Positions 6,448 through 14,162 of a stretch of DNA of 15,107 bases are shown here, in pieces; the first letter of the stretch is position 1, and every line of letters begins with the position of its first letter. Position numbers and translations under genes: made by a program. A model generated the notes under the pieces. It saw nothing but the letters and a program-made list of their open reading frames with translations, did not search any database and was not told the origin of the DNA. The stretch comes from Sediminibacterium sp. Its GTDB lineage: Bacteria > Bacteroidota > Bacteroidia > Chitinophagales > Chitinophagaceae. The stretch spans positions 1-15,107 of the forward strand of contig JAGNTI010000013.1 of assembly GCA_017987615.1 (NCBI GenBank). The letters run 5' to 3'.

Positions 6448-7326
6448 ATGAAAATTGCAATTTATAGTAGAGGTTTAGACTTGGCAACACCCAACCCGTT
6501 GGCTATACTGCTAGAGGCATTAGCCCCGCATGATGTTGAAATTCATGTCTTTCATCAACTACTCATGCACGCCGATTTACCATCACAATTAGCAGCTAAT
6601 CTTATACCATTTAAAGTGTCTTCAGATTTGGATGGCACAATCGATTGTCTCATTAGTTTAGGAGGAGACGGAACGATGCTTGACGCAGTAACACTCGTAA
6701 AAGATTCTGGCATTCCCATTTTAGGTATCAATTTTGGTAGACTCGGATTTTTAGCAAGCATTAGCCCCGATGCACTACAAAGCGCGGTAGAAGCGATTGT
6801 GAATAGAACTTTTGTAGTGGATAAACGTGCACTTATTCATCTAGATTCCAACGAAGGACTTTTTGGTGATACACCATTTGCACTGAATGAGTTTGCTATT
6901 CACAAACGAGATATTTCTCCAATGATTAAAATTCATACCTACATCAATGGAGAATTTTTAAATACCTATTGGGCAGATGGACTGATTGTATCTACGCCTA
7001 CAGGATCTACAGGTTATAGCATGAGTTGCAATGGACCCATATTATTTCCGGACGCAGCAAGTTTTGTAATTACACCTGTTGCTCCACACAATTTAAATGT
7101 ACGTCCCATAGTTATCCCAGACACCAACGTGGTATCATTTGAAATTGAAGGAAGGGCAGATCAATTTATTTGTGCACTTGACGCACGTAAAGAAATCGTT
7201 GATAAAACAGTGCAATTGGCCATTAGAAAAGAGCAGTTTTGCGTAAATCTTGTCCGATTAAACGAAAATAGTTTCTTGTCTACGCTTAGATCTAAGCTTA
7301 CTTGGGGCCTCGATAAAAGAAATTAA
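6448..7326 (+). CDS. nadK: NAD kinase
   Basis: NAD kinase phosphorylates NAD+ to NADP+ with ATP or polyphosphate in the cytoplasm and sets the NADPH supply. The protein has 292 residues, the standard bacterial length. The hallmark GGDGT is at residues 72-76 with catalytic Asp74, followed by GINFGRLGFLA (93-103), the NE pair at 147-148 (LNEFAIHKRD), ADGLIVSTPTGSTGYS (175-190), and a PVAPHNLNVRPIV segment near 218-230. All key motifs are intact. The ATG at 6448 gives a typical N-terminus, MKIAIYSRG. It lies 24 bp after the BamA-like gene and is probably the last gene of the run that begins with the hydrolase, because the next gene has its own TAnnTTTG box. Confidence 0.96.
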   Translation: MKIAIYSRGLDLATPNPLAILLEALAPHDVEIHVFHQLLMHADLPSQLAANLIPFKVSSDLDGTIDCLISLGGDGTMLDAVTLVKDSGIPILGINFGRLGFLASISPDALQSAVEAIVNRTFVVDKRALIHLDSNEGLFGDTPFALNEFAIHKRDISPMIKIHTYINGEFLNTYWADGLIVSTPTGSTGYSMSCNGPILFPDAASFVITPVAPHNLNVRPIVIPDTNVVSFEIEGRADQFICALDARKEIVDKTVQLAIRKEQFCVNLVRLNENSFLSTLRSKLTWGLDKRN

Positions 7327-7339
7327 CATTTTTGGTATT

Positions 7340-7347
7340 TATTTTTG
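7340..7347 (+). promoter_or_regulatory. -7 promoter box (TATTTTTG) for the PorG-like gene
   Basis: This is an exact TAnnTTTG match, ending 31 nt before the ATG at 7379. It gives a predicted leader of about 27 nt. No TTG is present at the -33 distance. Confidence 0.5.
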
Positions 7348-7378
7348 TTGCTACTTTACAATAAGTAAGCGGGTGCAC

Positions 7379-8230
7379 ATGGTTAAACATTTTATTTTAA
7401 TACTCATTTTTGGCTGCGGTATTTTTACCGCAAATGCACAGCTTATGCAAAGTTTTGTGCATCAAGGTGAGTTTGGTATTGGAGCTGGTGCCGCACATTA
7501 TTTTGGAGATTTAAACCCTACCGCTGCAGTTAATAGGCCCAAAGCCAATGCAGGTATTTTTTTTAGAAAGCAGTTTAACAATTATATGAGCGTTAGGCTC
7601 AGTGGCGAGTACGCGCTGCTTGGTTATTCTGATCAGTATAGTAACAATGCCACGCAGTTAAGGCGTAACTTAAGTTTTAACAGCCATGTTTGGGAGGCAG
7701 CGGTTTCATTCGATTTTAATTTTTTTACATTCCAACCAGGTTTCGAAGACTTTAGGTTTACCCCTTATATCGGGGTGGGTGTTGGCGCTTTTTCTTATGA
7801 TCCCTATGCGTTTTTAGGCAATCAAAAATATTTTTTAAGACCACTTGGTACAGAAGGACAGGGGTCTTCGGCGTATCCGGCCTTTAAAACCTATGCACCC
7901 ATTGCCGTTTCGGTGCCACTTACTTTAGGTGTTAAGTATGCCTTAAGTGAGCAGTTCAATGTTTTTGCGGAACTCATGTACCGCTTTACCAATACCGATT
8001 ATCTCGACGATGTGAGTGGGGTATATGCGCCAGACGCTTTTCCTACACTCCCCGATGGGTCACCATCACCTGCTTTTTTGCTGCAAGACCGCAGTTACGA
8101 AACGGGTAATCCCATAGGCGTTAAGGGTCGACAAAGGGGCAATACGCTACAAACAGACGTTTTTGCAGGTCTCAAACTGGGGATTTCCTTCAATTTACAA
8201 ACCTACAAGTGTCCAAAGCCTGTCCAATAA
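7379..8230 (+). CDS. porG: PorG/DUF6089-family outer-membrane beta-barrel protein
   Basis: The protein has 283 residues from the ATG at 7379 (a GTG two codons earlier is less likely). MVKHFILILIFGCGIFTANA is a signal peptide. The mature protein begins with GEFGIGAGAAHYFGDLNP, followed by RRNLSF, FTPYIGVGVGAFSYDPYA and LGVKYALSEQFNVFAELMYRFTNTDYLDDVSG (shortened), a pattern of short amphipathic strands typical of the DUF6089 family. In Porphyromonas gingivalis, PorG of this family associates with the PorK/PorN ring of the type IX secretion system, and its gene lies directly upstream of uppS, an omp85 gene and two ompH genes. That is the order here, which supports the PorG call. No other T9SS genes are in the window. 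The symbol rests on family resemblance and synteny recalled from memory. Confidence 0.75.
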   Translation: MVKHFILILIFGCGIFTANAQLMQSFVHQGEFGIGAGAAHYFGDLNPTAAVNRPKANAGIFFRKQFNNYMSVRLSGEYALLGYSDQYSNNATQLRRNLSFNSHVWEAAVSFDFNFFTFQPGFEDFRFTPYIGVGVGAFSYDPYAFLGNQKYFLRPLGTEGQGSSAYPAFKTYAPIAVSVPLTLGVKYALSEQFNVFAELMYRFTNTDYLDDVSGVYAPDAFPTLPDGSPSPAFLLQDRSYETGNPIGVKGRQRGNTLQTDVFAGLKLGISFNLQTYKCPKPVQ

Positions 8231-8284
8231 GCCGTTTTGGCTATAATTAGGCAAAGTATTCAGCGCAAACCTCTGTTTTTTCGT

Positions 8285-8292
8285 TAATTTTG
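8285..8292 (+). promoter_or_regulatory. -7 promoter box (TAATTTTG) for uppS
   Basis: This is an exact TAnnTTTG match, ending 25 nt before the uppS ATG. It implies a leader of about 20 nt and a separate start of transcription after porG. The preceding gap also has a small AGCC/GGCT hairpin near 8229-8241, too weak to call a terminator. Confidence 0.5.
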
Positions 8293-8317
8293 CAGCCTAT
8301 AAACCCTTTTTTAAAGC

Positions 8318-9079
8318 ATGCAGGAAGACCTTAAGCCTCAAATCGATCTCAGTCGTTTACCAGAACATGTTGCTATCATTATGGATGGTAATGGACGTTG
8401 GGCAGAAGAGAAAGGGGAAGACCGTTTGTTTGGTCATTTTCATGGCGTAGAAAGTGTAAGAAACATCGTGGAAGGTGCTGCAGAACTCGGTATTGGTTAC
8501 TTAACACTCTATGCTTTTAGCACCGAAAATTGGGACCGACCAGCTAATGAAGTAGCTGGACTTATGAGTTTACTGGTGGACACTATCCGAAAAGAAGTTC
8601 CTACATTAAATAAAAACAATATTCGTTTGCAAGTAATTGGGGACAGACAAATGCTTCCTGATTTTGCACAAAAAGAACTTGAAGAAGCCCTTGAATTAAC
8701 GGCTGCCAATACCGGATTAACACTCATTATGGCGCTTAGCTATAGTAGTAGATGGGAAATTGCAAGTGCGGTCAAGCAAATAGCCATCGACGTTCAGTCT
8801 GGCAGTTTGGATCCACAGCAAATTACCCAGGATACCATCTCAGATTATTTGTGTACCAAAGGTATTCCGGATCCGGCCCTTGTAATCAGAACCAGTGGTG
8901 AGTTTCGTATAAGCAATTTCTTATTGTATCAACTTGCTTATGCAGAGCTCTATTTTACCCCTATATTGTGGCCAGATTTTAGAAAGCCTCATTTATATCA
9001 AGCAATTGTTGATTTTCAACAAAGAGAACGTAGGTTTGGTAAAACTGGCAAACAAATTCAACAAGAAGAAAAGGTGTAA
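8318..9079 (+). CDS. uppS: Undecaprenyl diphosphate synthase (cis-prenyltransferase)
   Basis: The enzyme condenses isopentenyl diphosphate onto farnesyl diphosphate to make the C55 carrier used for peptidoglycan and surface glycans. The protein has 253 residues, standard for the family. IIMDGNGRWA (20-29) holds catalytic Asp23, followed by GHFHGVESVR (39-48), FSTENW with Arg74 (67-74), LSYSSR (140-145), and RTSGEFRISNFL (191-202). The active-site set Arg191, Arg197, Ser199 and Glu210 matches E. coli Arg194, Arg200, Ser202 and Glu213. The second residue pair of LSYSSR is more often G-G or G-S, a small variation. WPDF closes the domain near 219. The tail is basic and Gln/Glu-rich. It follows porG and precedes bamA by 151 bp, a conserved envelope cluster in Bacteroidota. 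Confidence 0.96.
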   Translation: MQEDLKPQIDLSRLPEHVAIIMDGNGRWAEEKGEDRLFGHFHGVESVRNIVEGAAELGIGYLTLYAFSTENWDRPANEVAGLMSLLVDTIRKEVPTLNKNNIRLQVIGDRQMLPDFAQKELEEALELTAANTGLTLIMALSYSSRWEIASAVKQIAIDVQSGSLDPQQITQDTISDYLCTKGIPDPALVIRTSGEFRISNFLLYQLAYAELYFTPILWPDFRKPHLYQAIVDFQQRERRFGKTGKQIQQEEKV

Positions 9080-9230
9080 ACACCATATATATAATATAAT
9101 TATTTAATAAGTATAGCGATTTAACAAAGACTTTTCATTATTCCCGTTAAATTGCTCCGCTTATAAGAACCAAAATTGACGAAATCTGCTGTGGTGAAAG
9201 ATCAGCCAGCGATATAACAAATAGAAAAAG

Positions 9231-11966
9231 ATGCAGAAAGTGTACAAATTATTAATGTTGGCAATCGTTTTATCGCTTGCAAGTACTGCCTCAAGTGCGC
9301 AAGAAAAAAAGGATACGGTTATTACCAATGTTGATGCGGATCTTATCAATATTTACAATCAAAAAACACCCAAGAAATATAAAATCAGTGCTATTAAAGT
9401 TACCGGTAATAGCTTTTTTGATGAAAACCTTTTGATCTCTATTGCCAATGTGAATGTTGGAGACGAAATTGTAATTCCAGGTGGCGATTTATTTTCTAAG
9501 GCTATTACAAAATTATGGGCGCAAAACTATTTCTCTGACGTAGAAATTTTTATTACCAAACTCGAAGATAAAAATATTGAAATTGAAATTGCGGTAACTG
9601 AACGTGCGCGTTTGTCTAACTTTTTATTTAAAGGAGTTAGTAAAAGTGACGGAGAAGATTTAACCGGTAAAACTGGTCTTGTTCGAAATCGTGTGATAAC
9701 CGAAAACATGAAAATTTCTGCGGTAGAAGCTATTAAAAAGTTTTATGCCGAAAAAGGTTTTCAAAGCGCACAGGTAAAAATTGTTGAAAAGGGCGATACC
9801 ACCTACGAAAACACATTGGTACTTGATTTTGTAATTGATAAAGGACCTAAAGTACGTATCAACAATATCAATTTTGGTGGTAATACCGTTGAATCAGGAC
9901 TCTTAAAAAAGAAATTAAAAGAAATCCACGAAAAATCTAGACTTACTTTATTCCCTGTATTTGATGAGCCTAAAATTGTGAAAATACAGCGTTATAGTTT
10001 TGAGCAATACATGAAAGAAAAAGGGTTTTTGACATTTACAAAAACCAAAAAAGTACTTGATCCTTACGCACGTATTAAATTTTCTGGCGCCAAGTTTGAC
10101 ACTAAAAAATACGAAGAAGACAAAGACAATATTTTAGATTATTACAACTCACTTGGTTATAGAGATGCAACCATTGTAAACGATACTGTTTATTACAATG
10201 GAAATGGACATATCAATATCGACATTAAAGTAAGTGAAGGTCGCCGTTATTATTTTGGTAACATCACTTGGAGAGGAAATACAAAATATTCAGATTCTAT
10301 TTTAACTGCCATTTTAGGTATTCGTAAAGGTGACATTTACAACTTAGAAACCCTGAATAAAAAACTAGGTAAATCTGCAGCTGCAGAAGGTGGCGATATC
10401 AGTGGTATTTATCAAGATGATGGTTATTTGTTTTTTAATACCGATCCAGTTGAAACAGCGGTATACAATGATACCATCGATTACGAAATCAGAATCATTG
10501 AGGGTCCACAAGCGACCATTAAAAATATTAGAATCTTTGGTAACGACCGTACCAAAGAACACGTAATTAGAAGAGAGCTAAGAACCATTCCGGGTGAAAA
10601 GTTTAGTAGAACCGATTTAATGCGTTCACAACGTGAAATTGCACAGCTCAATTATTTCAACCAAGAAAAAATTGGCATCGACCCAAGACCTAATCCAGAT
10701 GATGGAACCGTAGATATCAATTACACGGTTGAAGAAAAATCGAGTGATCAATTAGAATTGAGCGCAGGTTGGGGTGGATTTATTGGACTTACCGGTACCC
10801 TTGGTATTTCTTTCAATAACTTTTCGGTAAGAAATATTTGGAAGAAGCAAGCATGGGATCCACTTCCAATGGGAGAAGGGCAAAAATTAAGTTTGCGTGT
10901 TCAAAGTAATGGTAAAGCATTCCGTTCTTATAACTTCTCTTTCACCGAGCCTTGGTTTGGTGGTAAAAAAAGAAATGCATTAACGCTGAGTGTATTCAAT
11001 ACCAAATTTGGCCAAACATATGACCCTATTACAGGTATGTTTGATCCAAATGCCGCTGACTCTAAATACATTTCTACCACCGGTGCTACTGTTAGTTTGG
11101 CAAAACAATTAAAATGGCCCGACGACTTTTTCTCACTTTCTATTGGATTAAACTATACGCGTTACAAGCTTAGTGATTATGCCATTGATCCAAGAAATTT
11201 ACCTGGATTTGACAATGGTGTTGTAAACAACGTGAACCTAAAAATTGCATTACAACGTTCATCTATTGATCAGCCGTTGTATCCAAAAAGTGGTTCTACA
11301 TTTTTATTTAGTGTACAAGCCACACCACCTTATTCTTTATTTAATAAAAATATCCAAACAAGCGCCAACCCTTACAAGTGGATTGAATACCACAAGTGGC
11401 GTATGAATGGCGAGTGGTTTGTGCCGCTAGGTAAGCCACACGGCGAAGACCGTAACAAACAGTTTGTTATTAGAGTTGCTGCTAAATTTGGTTTCTTGGG
11501 TAGATTCAATAAAGATTTAGGCATGTCTCCTTTCGAAAGATTCCAGGTAGGTGACGCGGGTTTGAGCAATCAGTTTGCACTTTTAGGATTTGACATTATT
11601 GCACATAGAGGTTATCCAGTGTACGAAAATTCTAATCCAAAAATCAATCCAGATCAACAAAGAGCTAGTCAGTATTTTACCATATTTAATAAGTATAGTG
11701 CAGAACTTAGGTATCCGCTTAGTTTAAATCCAAGTAGTACTATTTATGCGCTAGGTTTTTATGAAGCAGCAAACGGATGGTATAATATGAAAGATTACAA
11801 TCCATTTAAACTTCGTAGATCTGTTGGTTTAGGAATGCGTTTCTTCTTACCAATGTTTGGTCTTTTAGGATTTGATTATGGTGTTGGGCTTGACAGGTAT
11901 ACACCAAATGGATCCATGAAGGATGCGGCAAGATTTACCTTTATGTTAGGTTTTGAACCAGAATAA
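9231..11966 (+). CDS. bamA: BamA, outer-membrane protein assembly factor
   Basis: BamA is the central barrel of the machine that folds beta-barrel proteins into the outer membrane. The protein has 911 residues, longer than E. coli's 810 as is usual in Bacteroidota. MQKVYKLLMLAIVLSLASTA and SSA form the signal peptide. Tandem POTRA domains fill about residues 48-505; the last is clear at 429-505 (TIKNIRIFGNDRTKEHVIRREL ... LNYF, shortened). The barrel runs from about 510 and contains the lid-loop motif HRGY (792-795), equivalent to the VRGF motif. The last residues are MLGFEPE, so the terminal aromatic sits four residues from the end. The 151-bp gap before it is AT-rich (9085-9115) and holds no convincing TAnnTTTG box. 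A GGTG-TAAA-CACC hairpin overlaps the uppS stop. The Skp gene follows by 16 bp. Confidence 0.94.
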   Translation: MQKVYKLLMLAIVLSLASTASSAQEKKDTVITNVDADLINIYNQKTPKKYKISAIKVTGNSFFDENLLISIANVNVGDEIVIPGGDLFSKAITKLWAQNYFSDVEIFITKLEDKNIEIEIAVTERARLSNFLFKGVSKSDGEDLTGKTGLVRNRVITENMKISAVEAIKKFYAEKGFQSAQVKIVEKGDTTYENTLVLDFVIDKGPKVRINNINFGGNTVESGLLKKKLKEIHEKSRLTLFPVFDEPKIVKIQRYSFEQYMKEKGFLTFTKTKKVLDPYARIKFSGAKFDTKKYEEDKDNILDYYNSLGYRDATIVNDTVYYNGNGHINIDIKVSEGRRYYFGNITWRGNTKYSDSILTAILGIRKGDIYNLETLNKKLGKSAAAEGGDISGIYQDDGYLFFNTDPVETAVYNDTIDYEIRIIEGPQATIKNIRIFGNDRTKEHVIRRELRTIPGEKFSRTDLMRSQREIAQLNYFNQEKIGIDPRPNPDDGTVDINYTVEEKSSDQLELSAGWGGFIGLTGTLGISFNNFSVRNIWKKQAWDPLPMGEGQKLSLRVQSNGKAFRSYNFSFTEPWFGGKKRNALTLSVFNTKFGQTYDPITGMFDPNAADSKYISTTGATVSLAKQLKWPDDFFSLSIGLNYTRYKLSDYAIDPRNLPGFDNGVVNNVNLKIALQRSSIDQPLYPKSGSTFLFSVQATPPYSLFNKNIQTSANPYKWIEYHKWRMNGEWFVPLGKPHGEDRNKQFVIRVAAKFGFLGRFNKDLGMSPFERFQVGDAGLSNQFALLGFDIIAHRGYPVYENSNPKINPDQQRASQYFTIFNKYSAELRYPLSLNPSSTIYALGFYEAANGWYNMKDYNPFKLRRSVGLGMRFFLPMFGLLGFDYGVGLDRYTPNGSMKDAARFTFMLGFEPE

Positions 11967-11982
11967 TATTTAAATTAGAAGC

Positions 11983-12498
11983 ATGAAAAAGTTATTATTT
12001 GTGGCTTTGATGGTACTTGGTACTGCCATGAGCGTGAAAGCGCAACAGCGTTATGCTGTTATCGATACAAAGTATATTCTGGAGCGTATTCCAGCCTATA
12101 AAGAAGCCGATGCCAAGCTAAAACTGATTGGTGAGCAGTGGCAGAAGGAAATTGATGACTTACAAGTACAGCTCGACAAAATGTATAAAAACTATGAGTC
12201 TGAGCAGTTTATGCTAACAGAAGCCCTTAAAAAGAAGCGTGAAGACGAGCTTTTTGAAAAGGAAAAGCAGGTACGTGATCTTCAAAAAAAGCGTTTTGGT
12301 TATGAAGGCGATCTTTTTAAAGAACGTCAGCGCTTAATTAAGCCGGTTCAGGATAAAGTATACGATGCCATTCAAAAAATAGCAACCAGCCGTTCTTATG
12401 ACTTCGTACTCGATAAAAGTGAAGGAATAACCATTATATTTGCCGACCCGAAACTTGATAAAAGCGATGATGTGCTTAAAGAGTTAGGGATTAAATAA
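11983..12498 (+). CDS. OmpH/Skp-family periplasmic chaperone (first copy)
   Basis: The protein has 171 residues with a signal peptide ending VKA before QQ (about residue 20). RYAVIDTKYILERIPAYKEA is the usual OmpH start. Residues 40-125 are a charged, Gln/Lys/Glu-rich coiled coil (EIDDLQVQLDKMYKNYESEQ), which in Skp forms the tentacles of a trimeric 'jellyfish'. The C-terminal part returns to the small beta body: VYDAIQKIATSRSYDFVLDKSEGITIIFADP. Skp holds unfolded outer-membrane proteins in the periplasm and passes them to BamA. It is 16 bp after bamA and has no promoter box of its own, so it is surely co-transcribed. Confidence 0.9.
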   Translation: MKKLLFVALMVLGTAMSVKAQQRYAVIDTKYILERIPAYKEADAKLKLIGEQWQKEIDDLQVQLDKMYKNYESEQFMLTEALKKKREDELFEKEKQVRDLQKKRFGYEGDLFKERQRLIKPVQDKVYDAIQKIATSRSYDFVLDKSEGITIIFADPKLDKSDDVLKELGIK

Positions 12499-12552
12499 AA
12501 ACACAAAAAGTTTAAATAAACAGTTCTAACAAAAATTCAAACACTCTCTACA

Positions 12553-13161
12553 ATGAAGAAATTATTATTTGTTTGTGTGGTTTTAGCAGCCAGCTTACTA
12601 TTCTCAAATAGCACAAACGCGCAGGTTAAAATTGGTTACTTTGATGAGCAAAGCTTATTAAGCCTGTTTCCAGATATTCAAAAAATTGATACTGTAATCA
12701 ACAATTTCGTTAAAGATTCTTTGAATCCTGAATATGCTTACACAGTGCAAGATTACCAACGTAGAGACTCTCTTTTCAAAAAAGATTCAGCTACAATGCC
12801 TGCTAAAGCAAGAGAATTAGCTTTATCTGATTTAAACCGTTTAGGTTACAAATTAGCAAACTGGCAGCAGTATGCACAAGAAATGCAAAATGGCAAAATG
12901 GAGCAGGCGCTTTTACCTTACAGACAAAAGATGGTAACTGCTTTACAACAAATCGTTGCTGAACAAAAGTATACGATGGTGTTAAAGACAGAAACATTGT
13001 CTCCATACATGCAACCTAATATTTTAGATAACTTAACCATCCGTGTAGCGATGAAGTTAAACCTTGGATTACCACAAGAAATTATGGATGCTTGGAAACA
13101 AGCTGGTGGTGTAGTTCCTGGTGCACCTGCTAAAACAGCAGCGCCTGCTAAAAAAGGATAA
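12553..13161 (+). CDS. OmpH/Skp-family periplasmic protein (second copy, short arms, A/P/K tail)
   Basis: The protein has 202 residues with a signal peptide ending TNA before QV (about residue 23). It shares the opening MKKLLFV with its neighbour and has the OmpH start VKIGYFDEQSLLSLFPDIQ. The helical middle (about 60-125) is less regular and less charged than in the first copy, with YQRRDSLFKKDSATMPAKAREL and LNRLGYKLANWQQYAQEMQ segments. The beta body follows, near IVAEQKYTMVLKTE. The final 17 residues (GVVPGAPAKTAAPAKKG) are a low-complexity tail absent from the first copy. It lies 54 bp after the first copy with no terminator or promoter box between, so the two are one transcript. Tandem ompH genes after bamA are common in Bacteroidota; how their roles divide is not known. 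A strong terminator ends the unit 26 bp downstream. Confidence 0.85.
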   Translation: MKKLLFVCVVLAASLLFSNSTNAQVKIGYFDEQSLLSLFPDIQKIDTVINNFVKDSLNPEYAYTVQDYQRRDSLFKKDSATMPAKARELALSDLNRLGYKLANWQQYAQEMQNGKMEQALLPYRQKMVTALQQIVAEQKYTMVLKTETLSPYMQPNILDNLTIRVAMKLNLGLPQEIMDAWKQAGGVVPGAPAKTAAPAKKG

Positions 13162-13186
13162 TACAGCCTTTATAAACTATTTATAA

Positions 13187-13223
13187 AAGAACCCCGTCTT
13201 ATAAAGGCGGGGTTCTTATTTTT
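13187..13223 (+). terminator. Rho-independent terminator of the bamA-ompH-ompH unit
   Basis: AAGAACCCCG (13187-13196) pairs perfectly with CGGGGTTCTT (13208-13217). The stem extends inward by four more pairs, one of them G-U, leaving a 3-nt loop at 13201-13203. It is followed by TATTTTT, giving the U-tract. The tract is shared with the murI -7 box. Confidence 0.92.
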
Positions 13224-13224
13224 G
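13217..13224 (+). promoter_or_regulatory. -7 promoter box (TATTTTTG) of murI, embedded in the terminator tail
   Basis: This is an exact TAnnTTTG match whose first T is the last base of the terminator stem and whose body is the U-tract. It ends 3 nt before the murI ATG at 13228, so the predicted transcription start falls on or near the A of the start codon (leaderless). Confidence 0.6.
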
Positions 13225-13227
13225 TGT

Positions 13228-14052
13228 ATGCAAACAAAAAAGCCAATCGGTGTATTTGATAGTGGTTATGGTGGTTTAACCATCCTTAAAGAATTGCAAC
13301 TCGCACTTCCCACGCATGATTTTATATACCTCGGTGATAATGCGCGTGCGCCTTACGGCCCACGGTCTTATGAAACCGTATATCAGTATACTTTAGAAGC
13401 GGTAGATTGGTTGTTTGATAAAGGTTGTGATCTGGTTATTTTGGCTTGTAATACCGCTTCTGCAAAAGCATTAAGAACCATTCAACAAAAAGACCTTGCC
13501 AGCCGTGGCAGTCATAAAAGAGTGCTAGGCGTTATCAGGCCTACCACCGAAGTGCTGGGTCAATTTTCTACCACAAATGAGGTGGGCATTGTGGGTACCA
13601 AGGGTACTGTCGAAAGCGAAAGTTACCCCACAGAAATCGCTAAATTTTTTCCGAACGTAAAAGTATACCAGCAGGCTTGCCCTATGTGGGTACCCATCAT
13701 TGAAAATAGGGCTTACGAAACGCAGGGAGCCCGCTTTTTTGTAGAACAAGACTTACATGCCCTTTTTGCAAAATCGGGCGCTATAGATACTTTACTTCTT
13801 GGCTGCACGCATTACCCCTTATTATTAGATACCATTGAGTCACTCGTACCTAAAGGGGTTACCGTGCTTACGCAGGGTGCTATTGTGGCTAAAAGCCTGG
13901 TTAATTATTTACAAAGGCACCCAGATATGGATGCGGGTATTACAAAGCAAAGTGACTGTGTTTTTTATACTACCGATGCTACCTCCGATTTTGACGCTCA
14001 TGCAGCCGACTTTTTGGGCTATTCGGTGCATTCTTTGCCCGCTACGCTTTAA
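13228..14052 (+). CDS. murI: Glutamate racemase
   Basis: MurI interconverts L- and D-glutamate in the cytoplasm to supply D-Glu for the peptidoglycan stem peptide. The protein has 274 residues from the ATG at 13228; an upstream TTG at 13222 lies inside the promoter box. IGVFDSGYGGLTIL (7-20) holds Asp11 and Ser12. LGDNARAPYG is at 35-44. The two catalytic cysteines are Cys74 in ACNTAS and Cys193 in GCTHYP, with His195. All residues of the two-base mechanism are present. No extra regulatory N-terminal domain of the E. coli type is seen. It follows the Skp terminator directly and is probably transcribed alone; no strong terminator follows, only an A/T-rich inverted repeat. Confidence 0.96.
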   Translation: MQTKKPIGVFDSGYGGLTILKELQLALPTHDFIYLGDNARAPYGPRSYETVYQYTLEAVDWLFDKGCDLVILACNTASAKALRTIQQKDLASRGSHKRVLGVIRPTTEVLGQFSTTNEVGIVGTKGTVESESYPTEIAKFFPNVKVYQQACPMWVPIIENRAYETQGARFFVEQDLHALFAKSGAIDTLLLGCTHYPLLLDTIESLVPKGVTVLTQGAIVAKSLVNYLQRHPDMDAGITKQSDCVFYTTDATSDFDAHAADFLGYSVHSLPATL

Positions 14053-14083
14053 AAATTGACTTTTTTGGGGCTGATTATCAAAG

Positions 14084-14115
14084 AGTTAAAAAAAATCTTT
14101 CTTCCTTTTTTAACT
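14084..14115. repeat. AT-rich 10-bp perfect inverted repeat between murI and rpmH
   Basis: AGTTAAAAAA (14084-14093) is matched by TTTTTTAACT (14106-14115) across a 12-base pyrimidine-rich spacer. As RNA it would be a weak stem with only one G-C pair, and no long U-tract follows beyond the right arm itself. It could be a weak murI terminator, or, since the right arm falls at about -33 relative to the rpmH -7 box, a protein-binding site. Confidence 0.5.
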
Positions 14116-14131
14116 TACACCTACTTTTCCT

Positions 14132-14139
14132 TACTTTTG
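14132..14139 (+). promoter_or_regulatory. -7 promoter box (TACTTTTG) for rpmH
   Basis: This is an exact TAnnTTTG match, 83 nt upstream of the rpmH ATG. It predicts a leader of about 80 nt, far longer than the other leaders in this window. An A/T-rich inverted repeat lies at the -33 distance instead of a TTG. Confidence 0.55.
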
Positions 14140-14162
14140 CCGTCCTTTCACGAGACAGCAGC

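Noticed and set aside
9073..9084. GGTG-TAAA-CACC hairpin over the uppS stop codon
   Set aside because: The stem is only 4-5 bp and is followed by mixed A/T rather than a T-run, so it is not a convincing terminator. It is mentioned in the bamA entry only.
9085..9115. Very AT-rich tract between uppS and bamA as a possible origin or promoter
   Set aside because: No DnaA-box cluster and no TAnnTTTG box are visible; AT-richness alone is normal in intergenic DNA of this genome.
13835..14059. 74-codon ORF inside the 3' part of murI
   Set aside because: It is an alternate frame of murI, and its translation has no recognisable domain while murI is intact.
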